From NCBI GenBank assembly GCA_037903355.1, contig JBAJFE010000034.1, positions 1,054,001 to 1,118,000 of the forward strand: a DNA stretch of 64,000 nucleotides. Reading direction: 5' to 3'. Below, piece by piece: positions 1-13,200 of this stretch. Both the position numbers and the translations under genes were made by a program. The notes under the pieces were generated by a model, which was not told the DNA's origin, did not search any database, and was given only the letters and a program-made list of their open reading frames with translations. The stretch is from Trichuris trichiura (Eukaryota; Nematoda; Enoplea; Trichinellida; Trichuridae). The first letter of the stretch is position 1; every line of letters starts with the position of its first letter.

Positions 1-1116
1 TCGAGCGCCGACTATGTGACGTCAAAAGTACGCCTTAAATCACTTCATCGTGGTGCAATAGTCAGTTCCGTAACCACTAAGGAACTAGTTGCCAAGACAA
101 GAAAAGACGTATAGAGGAAGGCAAAGCAATAAAAGATGGAAATGGTCGCAAAAGGCAAAATACATGGACAGATAAAACGAAAAAGCGGGAAAGAAAAGAC
201 GCAATAGCGAAGACCACGCCTTGGACGGTTGTTTCATGACAGGGAAAATGAAGTTCAACGTTTTTGCTCTTTTACACAGCTTACACTGAAAGTTCATTTG
301 AAAATATTGCTAAATACCATCACATTGCATCGTGCTGTAGTTATTGCACTGATGACGGAGAAAAGTTTCTCTCAAGGATCTGTTTTGCCTTTCTTTCTCA
401 GCGGTTTTATGAACGGTTTTATCGTATAATAATTATTAACATTCCGAAATTTCAAGAAACCGTTACGCAGAGTCACATTTTTAAGTTTAGGGTAATCAAA
501 CGCTGTCTGGCACTTTACAAAGTTGCCCGCTGGAGACAGGACGGGAACAACCCTGATGGGAATTCAAAAAATACTATTTCATCAACAGTCGTTAGTTGTT
601 AAGAAAGGAAGATTACTAACGCTCGTAACAACCGCGTAACTTAAGGGGTGCTGTTCCCGAATACAGGAAGTTCTCTGATCTGCAGGTTCTGGCATTTTTG
701 GCGGCGATCTGGAGTTACTGTAACTGTCGTGATATTCCGTATTTTGGAAATATGAGCAGATGGGCGAATTACATGTATGGGCAACCACTAAATAAAAGAG
801 CTTTGCTGGCAAGCATTGGACAGCTGTCGTCTGTCAAGTATTATCGGGTAATATATTTTTTTTGACGTTGCAGTTAGCCGAAGGCTCGGTTCTTGCCTTT
901 TCTTGGATCCACTTTGCGTCAAAACCCTGATGAATTAGCCCCTATTTTAGAAAAACGTTCCGAAACTTAAGACGGAGCTGTCTGAGTGCTCCTGTCTATG
1001 CTTTGTGATAGAAAATAGTCTTAGACCACTTGGTCCATAGGTTCGATCATTCGTGCTAGTCCGTTTTTTCATGTTACGGTATTGGCAAGAAAACAGGCTG
1101 GTTCCGAAAGTTCTTA
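1..1116. other. No supported gene
   Basis: Open frames here are short, low in complexity and have no convincing splice partners. The stretch upstream of 1117 presumably contains the promoter of the CDT2 gene, but I see no clear core promoter motif. Confidence 0.5.
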
Positions 1117-4100
1117 ATGTATTTTAAAGATAAACATTTTCTCAGAAGAATTGACGGTTTGCCACAGCACGCTTTAGAACACGATGCTTTGTCTGTCCGT
1201 TGCCAGAAATGAAGTCCATGTAATCGCGTTTTAATTTTGTGTTAGTTGTTGCCTTGGCGTTTCAGAAATGGTTTTCATTCTAAAACTTCAGCATGTTTTA
1301 AACATTTACAATGGCTTGTATCAATGTTAATATTTTATAAAGAAACTTCGCTAATGTCAAAACATCGGACCACGATTAAATGCTGTGAAGTGCAGGAGAT
1401 ATTGGAACAAAAGATTGTTTTATTTCTACTTCAAATGATCTAAAGGATTTCCAATCAATTGTCTGAGACTGTATTTCGTAAACCTTTTTTTCTCGTTTCA
1501 GGAAGATGATCCATTATTTTGCGCTAGGTTTAATCCGAGTAAGTACTAGCCTTTCATATGGTTGTTTGCGATGTGTAAATTCATTTAGATTATCAGAACT
1601 GGTACCTTCTTGGAATGTGCAACGAAATTGGCCATCTAAATGTCTACAATACAAAAAGAGCCGAGGTTAATGTCATCAAGCTTAGCACATGTACTCTACG
1701 AATAATGTTCTCCGTTGTCATCTTCAACATTGATAAAATTTTCAGCTATATGCTTTCATAAAAACGCAATCTTCGATTTTGCCTGGTGCCCGGACATAGA
1801 TCTCAAGGTTTTGATAGCTTCAGCGGACGAAAGCATATCTTACTCCGATGTCGAAACTGGCAAGACGCTTTCTACATTTTTGGGTCATCGAGGTAGCGTT
1901 CGGGCAATCTCCTGGTGCAAGGAAAATCCCAGTAAGACTTTAAGCAATTTGTTTTTTCTTTTTACCTTAAGTTGACAACATGCAGGTCTTAAGTGTTAAA
2001 TCTGCCGCACATACTGTGCAAAAGAAGATCCCGTTTTTAAGTTTAGCACGCGTATGCTGCAGCGGACAACATAAATGTAATCAGACGAATATTCTTTGAT
2101 CTATCCGTGAGAGTCATCGACTGCGATTCCCTAAGGAACTGATTTGCTGTTCCATAGTCAAAAATGCATTTCAAGCTTTTAGATTTACCTTGCTGTATTT
2201 TGCTTTCTAACTTACGACGATGGTAATGGTACGAGCGCCATACCGCCTAAAATATACTGACCTATTACATAAGATATTTAAATCTGCACTTCGCTAAAGC
2301 AGTGTAAAGCATGACGCGTAGGTACAGCAATCCCTGCAATACAATGCACATCGGCCTGGTCACTTATCCCGCTTATCCGGAGATTGTGCAACCGTTCGGA
2401 AAATAACACATTTTATGAATTTTAAGACAATTTAGTTAGTAGTCTTCGTCAGTGATCTTCGGTCACTGTAGATAATCTCCTACTAGCGGACGGATGGGAA
2501 CTTGCTAGCAAACAAAAATAATAGCCTATTAGTTTGGAACTTCAAAAACTAAAGCATTTTATGGTTAGTGACATGTTGATTGTTAACGGTTTTTTGTTAG
2601 TACGATTTGTGACATGTCAAGTTTCCCAAGGATCTAGTGCAACAGATTCCACAATTGTTCAGATAACTTTGTCATCTCACTAGTCCGGAACCAAACAATT
2701 TAATCTCGATGACCTTTACCTCTTTTTTAAGTTAACAAAGTTGTTTTGCAGGCCTTTTCACTTCAGCTGGGCGTGACGGGCACCTTTTAGTATGGGATCT
2801 ACGTCGAAGTAAGTTCGCGCAAATGATGCAGTTGTCCTTTTGACTTAATTTTCAGGTGAAAGGACTGCTGCAATCATCGTTCAAAACGCTCATTTGGATT
2901 TAAAGAAGAAAAACGGGGTAATTAATTAGCTTGCATAAAGCTAATAGCTTTTTCATGGCATGCATATTTTGGTTACTTATTATTTGAAGAATAGTTTCTC
3001 AAGCCTTTTCTCATCGCTGTCCCCTTTTGGAGCACGTATTCTACCAGCACTAGGGTCTCTGTCCGGTCATTTCCCACCATTTACGGCTATTGGAATTCAG
3101 AATTCCATTTGTCAACACCTATCTTCTGCGTTACATGCTGAAGAGGAAAATTAGTCATATATTTACATGGTTAACAACACACAGCGCATGTACTGTCGAT
3201 TCACACCTCTTGCTTCTTCGAGCAGATCTTTTATTTCTCCTTTGCCTTCAGCTTCCTGCCTCTTTCTCCCAGTCGTCTTGTTTGCTTCTGGATTCTTCTA
3301 ACGCTCCCTGAGTGAATTGCCAATTTAAAATGACAGTGCCGCATTGTCGCATTTTTGGTTTAGAACAAAAATTAGTATATTATCGTAAGCATGCAACATT
3401 CTGTGACGCTACTACGACAGTTCTCTTGCTTAACTATGTACAAGTGAACTGGGAAAACGTTCCTTATTTGACGAAAATATCCTACTGGCGTTCATGTGGG
3501 AGCTCCATCCGCCTTGAAGGCTCCGCCAAATAAAAAAGACAAAGTTGAAAGGACGATAATCCGTATACTTAATAGAAATAACCCATAGTCCGTAGCAGTG
3601 ATCTCAAGGGGTGCTATACTGACGTCTATAGCCTCAATTATTTTTATTCCTACTTTCAGTTGACGCAACCCATATGTGCAGTTTTCCATCGATGTCAGCG
3701 TTACGTGTTATCCGCGGGATATGCGGAAAGGTATTTAGTGTTACTTTAATAAATTTTTTTCCATTGTTAATTTTTCGAAATTGTAGTGGCATTCGAGTAT
3801 GGGATTTGCGAAAAATACGTTTGGTGTCTCGTTCTCACTGTCGTCCGTCAGCCGTCTGGCCGTACTCACCTTTTGAAACGGACCGCTGGCAGCGACAATA
3901 CGGTTTTACGTCCATTTCTTCCGACCCCACGAATAAGTTCGTTTTCGTTCCGTGTACTGATGGGACGATTTACCAGTATTCAGCGCTCAGGCTAGATCCT
4001 GAACCAAGTGAGTGCACATTTGCTTTTCAAGTTTGGTATTCAGTTTTCTAGTTAACCGTTTTGTGGGTGCAACAATTCGAACCTACTACGTCTATCCAAC

Positions 4101-4710
4101 GGTGTGCCCGTTTGCACCATTTCTAGCCTGTGGTTCTGAAAACGGACAAACGCTTATTTGGAACTACGAAAAATGGAATTCTCCCATGTATACCATGGAT
4201 GGGCACAGAGTTGACGTTTGCTCGGTTTCATGGAACATCTACGGGCAGTTAGTAACTTGTTCTGACGACCCTAGTTGGCGAATCTGGGCACCATGTTGGG
4301 ATGCCAAACTGGTGAAAGAAAATAGGGACTATTGCTCCGTACGTCAACTAAAGTTTGACAGTGACAGAATTGTTAGGATTAGGATGAAGACCTATCGTTT
4401 TCGCTCGAGGGACCAACTTGCTGGAACTACCCCTGAAGGACATCGTGGTAGAGCAGCCTCTAAAAGTACCAAACTGATAACTGTTAACTTGGAGAGTCGG
4501 AGAGCTTTGACTTTGGACAAATTATTCGGGAATCCGCCAAACAGTAGTAACACTCTGCAAGCGTCGAATATTAATTTACCTGACAGTTCTGAAAGTATGC
4601 TTCTCTCTTCAATGGAAGAATGTCCTGGTAGCTCTCAAAGCACTGCGTCCCGGCCGAGATCGGTGCGTAAATGTCGAACTTCCATATTAGATTATTTTAC
4701 GAGATCTTAA
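1117..4710 (+). CDS. DTL: CDT2/denticleless homologue, CRL4 substrate receptor (WD40)
   Basis: WD40 receptor that, in the family, links DDB1-CUL4 to PCNA-bound substrates such as CDT1 for ubiquitination in S phase. Exons read by hand: 1502-1538, 1589-1690, 1746-1931, 2752-2808, 2856-2917, 3660-3730, 3787-4007 and 4052-4710. They join in phase to 464 residues. The third exon has HKNAIFDFAWCPD, the signature before the second blade; GRDGHLLVWDLRR and SGIRVWDLRK are WDxR motifs of the kind that bind DDB1; a last blade ends CSDDPSWRIW. The C-terminal tail is basic and Ser-rich and ends in a PIP-box-like RTSILDYFTRS. A small ORF starting with ATG at 1117 (MYFKDKHFLRRIDGLPQ...) resembles the fly/human N-terminus and may be exon 1, but its donor is weak. 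The donor at 1691 is also non-ideal. Convergent with the transporter gene. Identity is firm; only the 5' end is unsure. Confidence 0.9.
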
Positions 4711-5855
4711 ACGCGCAGTTTTTTCCAAACATGAACGCTTTTGAAGTTGTTGAAAATGAGTAGACAATAGTAAAAACGGCTTTAAAATGGCCATTGGGCG
4801 TTTAAGCTAGTTTAATTGCCGAGTTTTGCGTTGGCATTTTTTTGCGTGTTCATGTTTAAGATTAAACTTTCAGCGCGCGTTGATTTGCTGGCGCATTTTC
4901 TACAAAGCGTACGCCATTACTTCTCAAAATGAATATATTCGCTTGCTTCGTCTTGCTTTTCTTGGCCGTTTGTTGTAGTTTCGTGGTGTCTTAAAACAGC
5001 TAAATTACCCACGTGTATTGTAGGACTCCGTACTGGCGGACAAACATACCCTTACAAGTAAACCATTGGGCTGTCTTTTAATGAAAAACAAAGGATGCAG
5101 CGAAAAAGATCTCAGATTTCAGTTCTGTTATCAGCAGCCCAAATTGACTGTCGCTGATGACGGAAATACCGTACTTCAAAGGCTCTGAGATGTTCTTCGT
5201 TGTCTTGGTCTGCTTTACACTAACAAACGGTCCAACAGTCTAACAGTTACGGTTTTTTACCTTCATATGGGGCTCTCACAATAATATGAACGGGTTCGTC
5301 AGCCATGTTAACAAGACGTGAGACCTCCAGTGAACTGTTAGATTAGCCAGCGATGGCAGAACGAACAAGTTATACTTTATACTGTTTAGTAATCAGTTCT
5401 GTAGGCAGGTGGTCTTGTTCTAATTGCGTGGCGACAAACTGAGTGCTAGGTTATTTACTACGATCAGTGCTGCTGTTTCTTGCTTTTGCCATCTTTCAGC
5501 TTTTCCTCGTCGGTATACGGAGGCACATATGAGGTTGCAAAACTTCTTTGCAGCATACTAAGTACTTACTTGCACTTGTGCAAATTAGCATGGCTGTTGT
5601 GAGGACCTTGTTTGCGTAGGCTGTAGTCTCAAAACTATAGCATTGATAAAAAATTGTTTAATTTAAATCGCAGGAGCCATAACGTTTCTATTTTTTGTCT
5701 GCCATTTCGAACGCAATTGAAGACGTCACTAGGTAGCATCATAATAGCAATAAATGGAACAGTCTGCACCCGGTCAGCTTAGCATGTGCTTTCTGATTGA
5801 ATCTGGATTTGCACGGCGCAGTTATTTGCAACGCAGGGTATGAACGGTCGATTGT
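4711..5855. other. Intergenic region between convergent genes
   Basis: About 1.1 kb between the CDT2 stop and the stop of the minus-strand transporter. It should hold both 3' UTRs. I see no open frame of note and no clear repeat. Confidence 0.6.
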
Positions 5856-7361
5856 TCACACGTTTGTTGATTCAGTCGTGTAAGCGTTGTTTTGTTCGTC
5901 TTTTTTTATGCTCATTGTCTCCGGCAACTGCAGATATCTCGTTTCCGGCAGATAGCGTATCACCATTATGATGTGAAGTACTGTCATTGAGCCGTAAATC
6001 ATAAATGGCAATGGAGCCAAAAAAGTTGAGAGGTACGCGACTTGAGGGGCAACAAGGCTAGCTAGCCTTGAGGAAACGTTCACGACACCTCGTGACATGG
6101 AGCGAACGACTGTAGGAAACAACTCAACAGACATTAAGTGATTTATCTTCCACATGGGGTCTATTGCACCTATGCCAATCACTGCTAAGACGGGCATATA
6201 TTCAGCCTTTCCGACATAGTAAAGAATGACAGTTCCCCATGCTGACAAGCTCGTTATCACAATAGAGGTTACCAAAATCGGTTTCCGACCGAGAACTTTG
6301 CTCAAGGGATAGGGTATGAAGCCAGTAGTTCCTTTAAACAGGCCCATAAGAAAAGTTTTTAAGAATATGCTTCCTGCCATTCCGCCAAGATCAAAATAAA
6401 TACCGAAAGAGATCACGCCGCCAGAAAACCAACTGTAGGAAAGAACCAGCAAGGGAAGAAGTACAACTTTATCACGTATGAGATCAAAGTATGTGTAATT
6501 AACAACATTGCTCTCCTGCTGATCATCTGCTCCGTCAGGATAAAACGCTACTGCATGTTTTAAAGGTTCTCTGCGGTTAATACTGGCAATGCGACGCAAA
6601 ACTTTATGCGCCTTTGTTGGCTGACCGTGCTGCAAAAGCCACCTTGGACTTTCGCTGACAAAAAAATGCGCAACCAAGAAAGGAATTCCTTCTATTCCCA
6701 AAGCTAAATGGTAAGTGTTCCATCGGCGGGTTAAGTATGCTGTCAGAGCCATGGCCATGCATCCAAAAGGCCATCCGTGCAGGCAGTTGCACAACATTCG
6801 CCAACGATTTGTGGTCACTTCTACAGGAGGTACCACACTAATTACCAAATAACCACCAGCGAAGAAACCAAGCAAAAAGAGCATTATTATCACTATAGTT
6901 AAACCATGAGCTATGAATGGAAGCACAAGGTTGATCAATACACATCCTGCTAGGCAGCTGATAAGGGAAGGCTTTCTGCCAAATCGATCTGCCAAATATC
7001 CAAATACAATCGAACCAATCACACCTCCTGCCATAACGGCAGTGCTCATCGAAGTTGCCACGTAGCTGCCTTTACAGGCAAAGCCAAGATGCACTATCAG
7101 AGAATCGAACTCTGTTTCCAATGTCGCATTTTTGCACTTGCACAAGTCGATGCTAGTGGAAGCATTCTGAATTAAACTGTCAAATTCTTCGTCATGGCAC
7201 GCCTTCACTATTGGTTTGAGATTGTCGAAAACTGTGCATAACATGCTTCCTGATACGGTTACATAACTTAGTTGAGTTATTAATAGTACCAAAATTTGGT
7301 AGAAGCTGAATGCACCACACTCTTCCAAATGACTATCGAATGGTCGCGGACTAGAAAGCAT
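5856..7361 (-). CDS. SLC22-type organic ion transporter (MFS), single exon
   Basis: A 501-residue major facilitator protein of the SLC22 (organic cation/anion transporter) group, acting in a membrane. The N-terminus reads PFDSHLEECGAFSFYQ, the usual pre-TM1 signature, and is followed by a Cys-rich extracellular loop (about 42-96) with NAST and NATL glycosylation sequons. MFS motif GYLADRFGRKP lies at 121-131, SESPRWLLQHG at 236-246 after TM6, a second LGRKP at 357-361 before TM8-9, ELFPTVVRS at 413-421 and LPETRYLQLPET at 471-482 after TM12. Length is a little short of typical SLC22 (about 550) because the first loop is reduced, but all twelve segments appear present. The frame is uninterrupted, unlike the other genes in the window. 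Substrate cannot be deduced. The start is the first ATG, just before the SLC22 signature. Confidence 0.88.
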   Translation of the reverse strand: MLSSPRPFDSHLEECGAFSFYQILVLLITQLSYVTVSGSMLCTVFDNLKPIVKACHDEEFDSLIQNASTSIDLCKCKNATLETEFDSLIVHLGFACKGSYVATSMSTAVMAGGVIGSIVFGYLADRFGRKPSLISCLAGCVLINLVLPFIAHGLTIVIIMLFLLGFFAGGYLVISVVPPVEVTTNRWRMLCNCLHGWPFGCMAMALTAYLTRRWNTYHLALGIEGIPFLVAHFFVSESPRWLLQHGQPTKAHKVLRRIASINRREPLKHAVAFYPDGADDQQESNVVNYTYFDLIRDKVVLLPLLVLSYSWFSGGVISFGIYFDLGGMAGSIFLKTFLMGLFKGTTGFIPYPLSKVLGRKPILVTSIVITSLSAWGTVILYYVGKAEYMPVLAVIGIGAIDPMWKINHLMSVELFPTVVRSMSRGVVNVSSRLASLVAPQVAYLSTFLAPLPFMIYGSMTVLHIIMVIRYLPETRYLQLPETMSIKKDEQNNAYTTESTNV

Positions 7362-10007
7362 GCCGAGTCAGATGATCATGAAGCTGTGTATACAGAATAA
7401 ATTGGACCAAACAAGAAAGTCAAGTTACAGCAATTTCTATTACCGCGTTTAAAAAATTTCATTGGCTCCTTACTGGCAAGAAAAACGCGGCTGTCAGCAC
7501 TTTTTCTGCCGAAGGAATAGTTCACAGCAGTAACGGTGAAGTGGACTAAAACGCACCGTCACGATGTTAACGACTCAGCTTTTGTTGGTGCAGGAAACGG
7601 ATAGATGATATGCAGCTGAACATATGTCCATAGTAAAATCCATTAGCTCTTAGCGTCCGCCCTTCCAGTCACATCTGTCACCGTCACAACTGAATGCGAA
7701 ACTAATTCGTCAGCTGTTGCGTTTGCTGCTCAATTCCATTGGTAGTAGTAGCAAATTAGTAGGAAAAGAAGCCTACAAATTGATTTCTAGTCAAAGCACT
7801 CCGCTTATAACTTGAATCGAACTGCTTTGACAAACTATGGCACGCTGTGTATGAATGTCGCGCCTACACTTGCCTCGAATTCTAAATAAGCAAATATTTA
7901 TTGCTTTTCCAGTGCTGACGATGCTTCTTATCAACTGGGCTTTCAAAAATTCGATGAACAACTACATCTACCTTATTCACTTTGTCATTTTTCCAATCTT
8001 AGGGTAAATTAAATTTCTCATAATTAAATGCTTCTCATGGGCACTAAACGTAGCTCCTGCCAAACAGATCAGCATAATTTTGTTGTTGGAAAACTGGAAA
8101 AGTTTAGAATAACGCTAAAAAGAATGAAAATTTAATTATGTTTTGCAATGACATTTTGTGATTACCATGACGGGACGTTATGCCAATAACGATAGGTGCC
8201 CTAAGCAGATTTTCTGGAAGAAATTATCACTCATTGACAGTTGTATCGGCAACCAAGCTCTTACACAGTACATTGAGAAAGATTATAAGAACGAAAAGCC
8301 CAATGTCAAGTCGTCAGAACACGGATTGTTTCATTAATAAACTCAGAGCCCAAAATGGTTGATAATGCACTGCTATGAAGAGCAGTGTTGCATTTAGCGC
8401 GAGCATACATTAAAACTTCGTAGCAATGCGCGGAAGAACTGTTCCCTTTATCAATCCAACGAAGCTTTCCGAATCTACCACTTCCCGCCTGAAAGCTACG
8501 TTCAGTTGGTGTACAAAGAGAACGCTATTTTCATACATTTCCATAAAATCGTAGGAATGTAAATAGAATGTCCGTTACGGCTGTTGCAGTTATATCACTT
8601 ACGAGCAGCCAACGCCGTCATATTACGGACACGGCGCAGATTGTACCAGTTTCCTTGCGGGTTCGCTGCGTAGTTCGCAGACAGCATTTAGTCGCGAAAG
8701 TTTTGAATGGACAGTTGCATTGCTCAATGCAGGACGCGATAACAGCAATCAACAAAGCCAAAACGACAGGATTTTCCAAGAGTTGCTCAAAGGGAATAAC
8801 GAAGAGTATAACCGTTTCCCACTACACATTGAGCCACATTAGTTGCCAACTGGAGCCTCTTAGACTTTTGGAGTCTTTAAACTAAGCGTCGATCTTTTAT
8901 GCGAGCTCTTGAGAAAATGTGTATGCGGCGTAACTTAGCTGATTTGTCTTTAAAACTCAGTGAAACGAAACAGCTTTTGCTAATAGACGACCTCAACTTG
9001 TTCGAAATAAAGAATGTTATATGCACACTTTGTAAGTACTTTCTGCTGTTCAAACGCAGTTAAGTGCGCAGAATGTTTGTGAAATGACGAAAAGGCAAAA
9101 ATTCAAAATGAAGATGTCGAAACGTACTGCTAACATTTTAGAGATCCTGTTTCGCGACTTCTCAGTAGGACTTGAGGAAGTTCAAGCATGAAAGTTCTGC
9201 CTTGGGGAAAAAGTCCTTTTCAGCTGCACATGACGCAGAATTAAATTTTCAGAAATGTGTGATTTCAAAGCACCTACCAAGTCTTTTGGTTGCACCTAGG
9301 AAACGCAGACTTGTATCCTAAACTAAAGGACGTCGCAAAAAGCTTATTGCTCCCCCTTCCATCATTGCTTAAGGGCGGAAAGGCCCTTATCGTTGTCTTA
9401 GATTTTTAAGCAAAAAGGGAAACAGGCTGGGCTGCAAATAACAAAACATAGTGACCTGCGGCTTACGATCATGACGGAGTCAAGCTGCTCATTAACTATT
9501 AGTTCCCAGATTTACCATCTGCATGGAGCCTTGTGAACGAAACAAAACCCTGAATTTTCTTTGGATTTCCACCATTACAACTCTTTGAGGGCGCGTAAAG
9601 TGAGGGTAAAACACTGAAGTGGGTGAGATGGAGCACAAAGGACCTGTATCTCGCTTCAGCAAAAAAGCGAAAGGAATCCTCCGAAAGAAATTTTGCTTCT
9701 GACGAAACTGCGGAAAAAAACTTCTAGAGAACGTCGTCGAGAGATGAAAACAAGACTTTTGACCCGTGCCATTTGATCATCCAGTCAGTTGACCTTTAGT
9801 TTGGCAAGGGTCAGTTAGCCCACGATCAGCGCTAAAAAAGCGATGGACCCTGAAATGAAAAGATACATACTGTCGAATCGACGGTGTTGGACTGTTTAGC
9901 TGACAGTGTGGAACTGACATCAGCTTTCAATGTTTCATCTATATGATAGACCGAAGGCGACACAGATCTTTATTTCAAGGTAGTATCGCGTTTTTCAGAA
10001 TGAACTG
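7362..10007. other. No supported gene
   Basis: The open frames at about 8180-8362 and 8568-8885 show no domain, signal or splice context. The first few hundred bases upstream of 7361 should contain the transporter promoter. The 9.1-10.0 kb part has a few codon-like runs with many stops next to the TIR element that starts at 10008; I could not identify a decayed transposase there. Confidence 0.45.
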
Positions 10008-10230
10008 CAGTTGAACCTCTGTAAGTTGACCACCTAATAGACCGGTCAACTTACAGAGAGCGAATTAGCATTGTGTCCATATACCGCGTCACGGCTAAGG
10101 TGGTCAACTTCCCACTTACGGTAGTCGACGTATAGACGTGTTAAGATGCGGGCCATCCAACTAGTCAAAATTCAGTCAACTTAGGGAGGTGGTCGACATA
10201 GAGCGGTGGTCAACTTTGGAGGTTCAATTG
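10008..10230. mobile_element. TIR mini-transposon (MITE), family A copy 1
   Basis: A 223-bp non-coding element with terminal inverted repeats. The left end begins CAGTTGAACCTCTGTAAGTT. The reverse complement of the right end begins CAATTGAACCTCC and continues with AAGTTGACCACC. Several internal copies of GGTCAACTT, in both orientations, make subterminal repeats. Ends of this kind and TA targeting in sister copies fit the Tc1/mariner-pogo (Tigger) superfamily. Both flanks here are TG rather than TA. Confidence 0.85.
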
Positions 10231-13200
10231 TGTATCTTGTATTGCTTTCCTGGAGCTTTCGAGTTCCGCCTTAACTCTTTTTCGTCGGATAACCAGACTG
10301 GCTATCTAGTTATTTCCTAAAGCCGGGTTGGGTCAGTATATTTGCATAAAATGGAAAAACCGTTGCGTAATGGGAATGAACCCCATCGATGTAATCTCAA
10401 AATGAAGGCAACACGGAAACTAAACAGGCAGAAGGGAAGAAACTCTTTTCTGAAAGCAAAGGCGGTACCTACTAGATTTATGTCCAGTTTGCTCAGTTTG
10501 CTCAGTTGGCGCGAAAATGTGGTAACGCGAACTTATGCATGGACGTGATAGCAGCAGGAACAAAAATCCCTGATACGTGTATACTGTTGAAGATGGGGTA
10601 CTTTGTAATGGGCCTGAATGTTCGCGTCGGATTGTTAATCAAGGTTTGCGACAATTTGGGTGTACTCAACAAAGCTGTGCGCGCCTAAGGTATTCCAATC
10701 AGCGAGATAACTGTCAACACAGTCAGGGGATAGCTTTGCGGAGTCATCTTGCTCCGCCAAGCAAACTGATATGAACTGGGCGAGATGTGTGTTTTGCGCT
10801 TAATTTTAGTGCAAAATTCAACAGCTACATTATAAAATCCATTTGTGTGAACATGGTTGAGATGAAAAAAGGAAAACGTATGCATATTAGCATAAATGAT
10901 CAAGCGCATACAATCAGAAGTGAAATTTCAAAACTGCAATCATTTTGCGTGATCATAAATAGTTTATTCCGATTTCATGGTTTCCAAACTTGCTTGCCAT
11001 ATTTTTTCTACACATAGTTGTCCTGCTGTCAGCATTAGGGCACTTGCAGACGACAAACGTTAAACTGTAAACCTGTAGCAGTTACCCTAATCCTGACGCC
11101 GGAAAAAACATGTTCTGTACATTCTGATTTCCTTTTCATACTTTCAGCATAGCCTGTTCATAGTTAAGATTAATAGACTGCACATTCCACAGTTGATAGA
11201 GCATATACTGTTCTGCACGCTTGTTGAGTACTGACAAAGGAAATCAAACTGTTCTCAGCGAAAAGTAAGAAATCCAGTTTTCAATACATCGTGCTATTCG
11301 AATCTTCCTGCGCAATGCAATTAAAGAAATCGCGCCTTCTTAAACTGAAGTGTCTTTTTAGGGTAATCGTCTAAAATACAGTTCGGTTAAAGCTATTTGA
11401 AATAAGCTCGCGGAACTGAATTCGTATTTTATATCAATTTCTGGACGATTCGCAGTGAGCTCATGGTCAAAATATCATATTTGAAAGACAACTCTATCGA
11501 ACAGATAGTAACAATAACAGTGACTACGCAGCAGACGATGCAGATGCGTTCATTTACTGTGTTCTTGATGATAAGCTGATCATGAAAGAATCAGTAGCGG
11601 GGTTTTGCGTAATTTTAGTCATTACTCACGATCTCGCCCTTTTCGACATACATGAGCATCCGTAAACTGAACAAATACCTTATCACTGTTCAACCATTCA
11701 TCGGCGGGTCACCGTTCAGCCTAACAGTTAGGGTTCAGTGCTTGTTAACAATGGAAATCAAGCCATTTCATGAAAGATAAGCAGTGCCAATGAAAAAATT
11801 AATGGTTATTAATATTTCGCGTGGCATACTTTAATTTGCCTATGATATTTTCTATGGCAATACATAAAACTGCTGTGCAAAAATGTGCGAACAACCGCGC
11901 CAGTGGAGCATGAATTTCTTAAACACCAAGATTCAGTGAGAACATGGTTCAACTGAAATGCTGTACGTTCAAGCGTAGTCATACCTTGCACGTAGCTTTT
12001 GTCCATTCGTTGAACCGGAGAACGTTAGTGGTTGTTCAGACTTTTCCATTATGGAACAGAACAGGGAGAGGTTCCGTAGTGAGTAAAACTAAAGAATTAG
12101 CTGTCAGGATTGGGGCTGAGTAAAATTAAAGAATTAGCTGTCAGTTCATTTAAGAAATTGGCATTCATTGACCCACATGAGCAGCTCTAATTCACCGAGG
12201 ACGAGCAGAAATTTGTGGTTGCTGTGAATTCACGTATTTCTCACCTTATACAAGCGGCCAGATGCACGGATAACAGTCAGTAAGGTCACTCTATTCCTTG
12301 TAGCGATTTTCACATAGTGTCCCGTTAATAAGACCCTGCAGACGAGCAGATGTCGCCACTTTTATACGTAAACAAACTGCCACAGGGAGTGAAACTGGCG
12401 CTGAATGCTCAGCCAAGTAACTAGAACTAGTATGGGCAGATAGCTGTGAATAGTCAGGGTCAACCATGCATGAGTGCCGCAACACAGAAGTGGCACTGAA
12501 AAAGGTTAGCTGAAACAGGACGTGAAACTGGGACTTCTAATCCATTGGGTCATATTAAACCAAGATGGTTAATTTTCTGCAGTGAGAATGCTTCCTCCTA
12601 CACAACAATCTAATACAGCACATACTACTTGCTTTGACAAGCATTAACGCATAATAAAACATGTTTGAGCGCACGGTGATCTAATATGCCGCAGTTCTTG
12701 TACTCGCGGTTGCTCGTTTGCCCTTATTTGTGAAACAAACACAGTATAAAAGCCAAAAATCAAAATTTGTTTGTTTCCTAACGAACAGCACATATTCATT
12801 ACGCTTAATAGTCGCCTAGCGCTTTACCACAAATAATGTCTGAAAAACCGGTTAGCGTTGCCTTCAAAGAATATCGTTCACAAATCCATAACTAGTACCA
12901 TTTGACAGGTGCGACTCAGAGGCTGCAGTTCAGATAATCAACAGTTCAATCATTATTCTTTCTGATTGGACAGTTACGGTCCGCACCTTCTTTCTGAAGC
13001 ACATGAAATAAATATAACTGTCTCACAGAGGATGATTTAACTGTTTATATTAAACGAGAAAAAAAATTACGTTTCGCGTGCACGAGCCTGTGAAATGGTT
13101 CCAGAAGTTTGCAAGTTTAACAGTAAGAGAAACGAGTATAAAAAGTCGTCTCCATTCCTAGCTCACTTCCTGCAATCATATTCAGCAAAACGTGAAGTTT

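Noticed and set aside
264..602. 112-codon frame on plus strand
   Set aside because: No domain, no splice context, overlaps another frame; composition not coding-like.
9600..10007. Possible decayed transposase next to the MITE
   Set aside because: Codon-like runs are interrupted by many stops in all frames and no DDE signature could be read.
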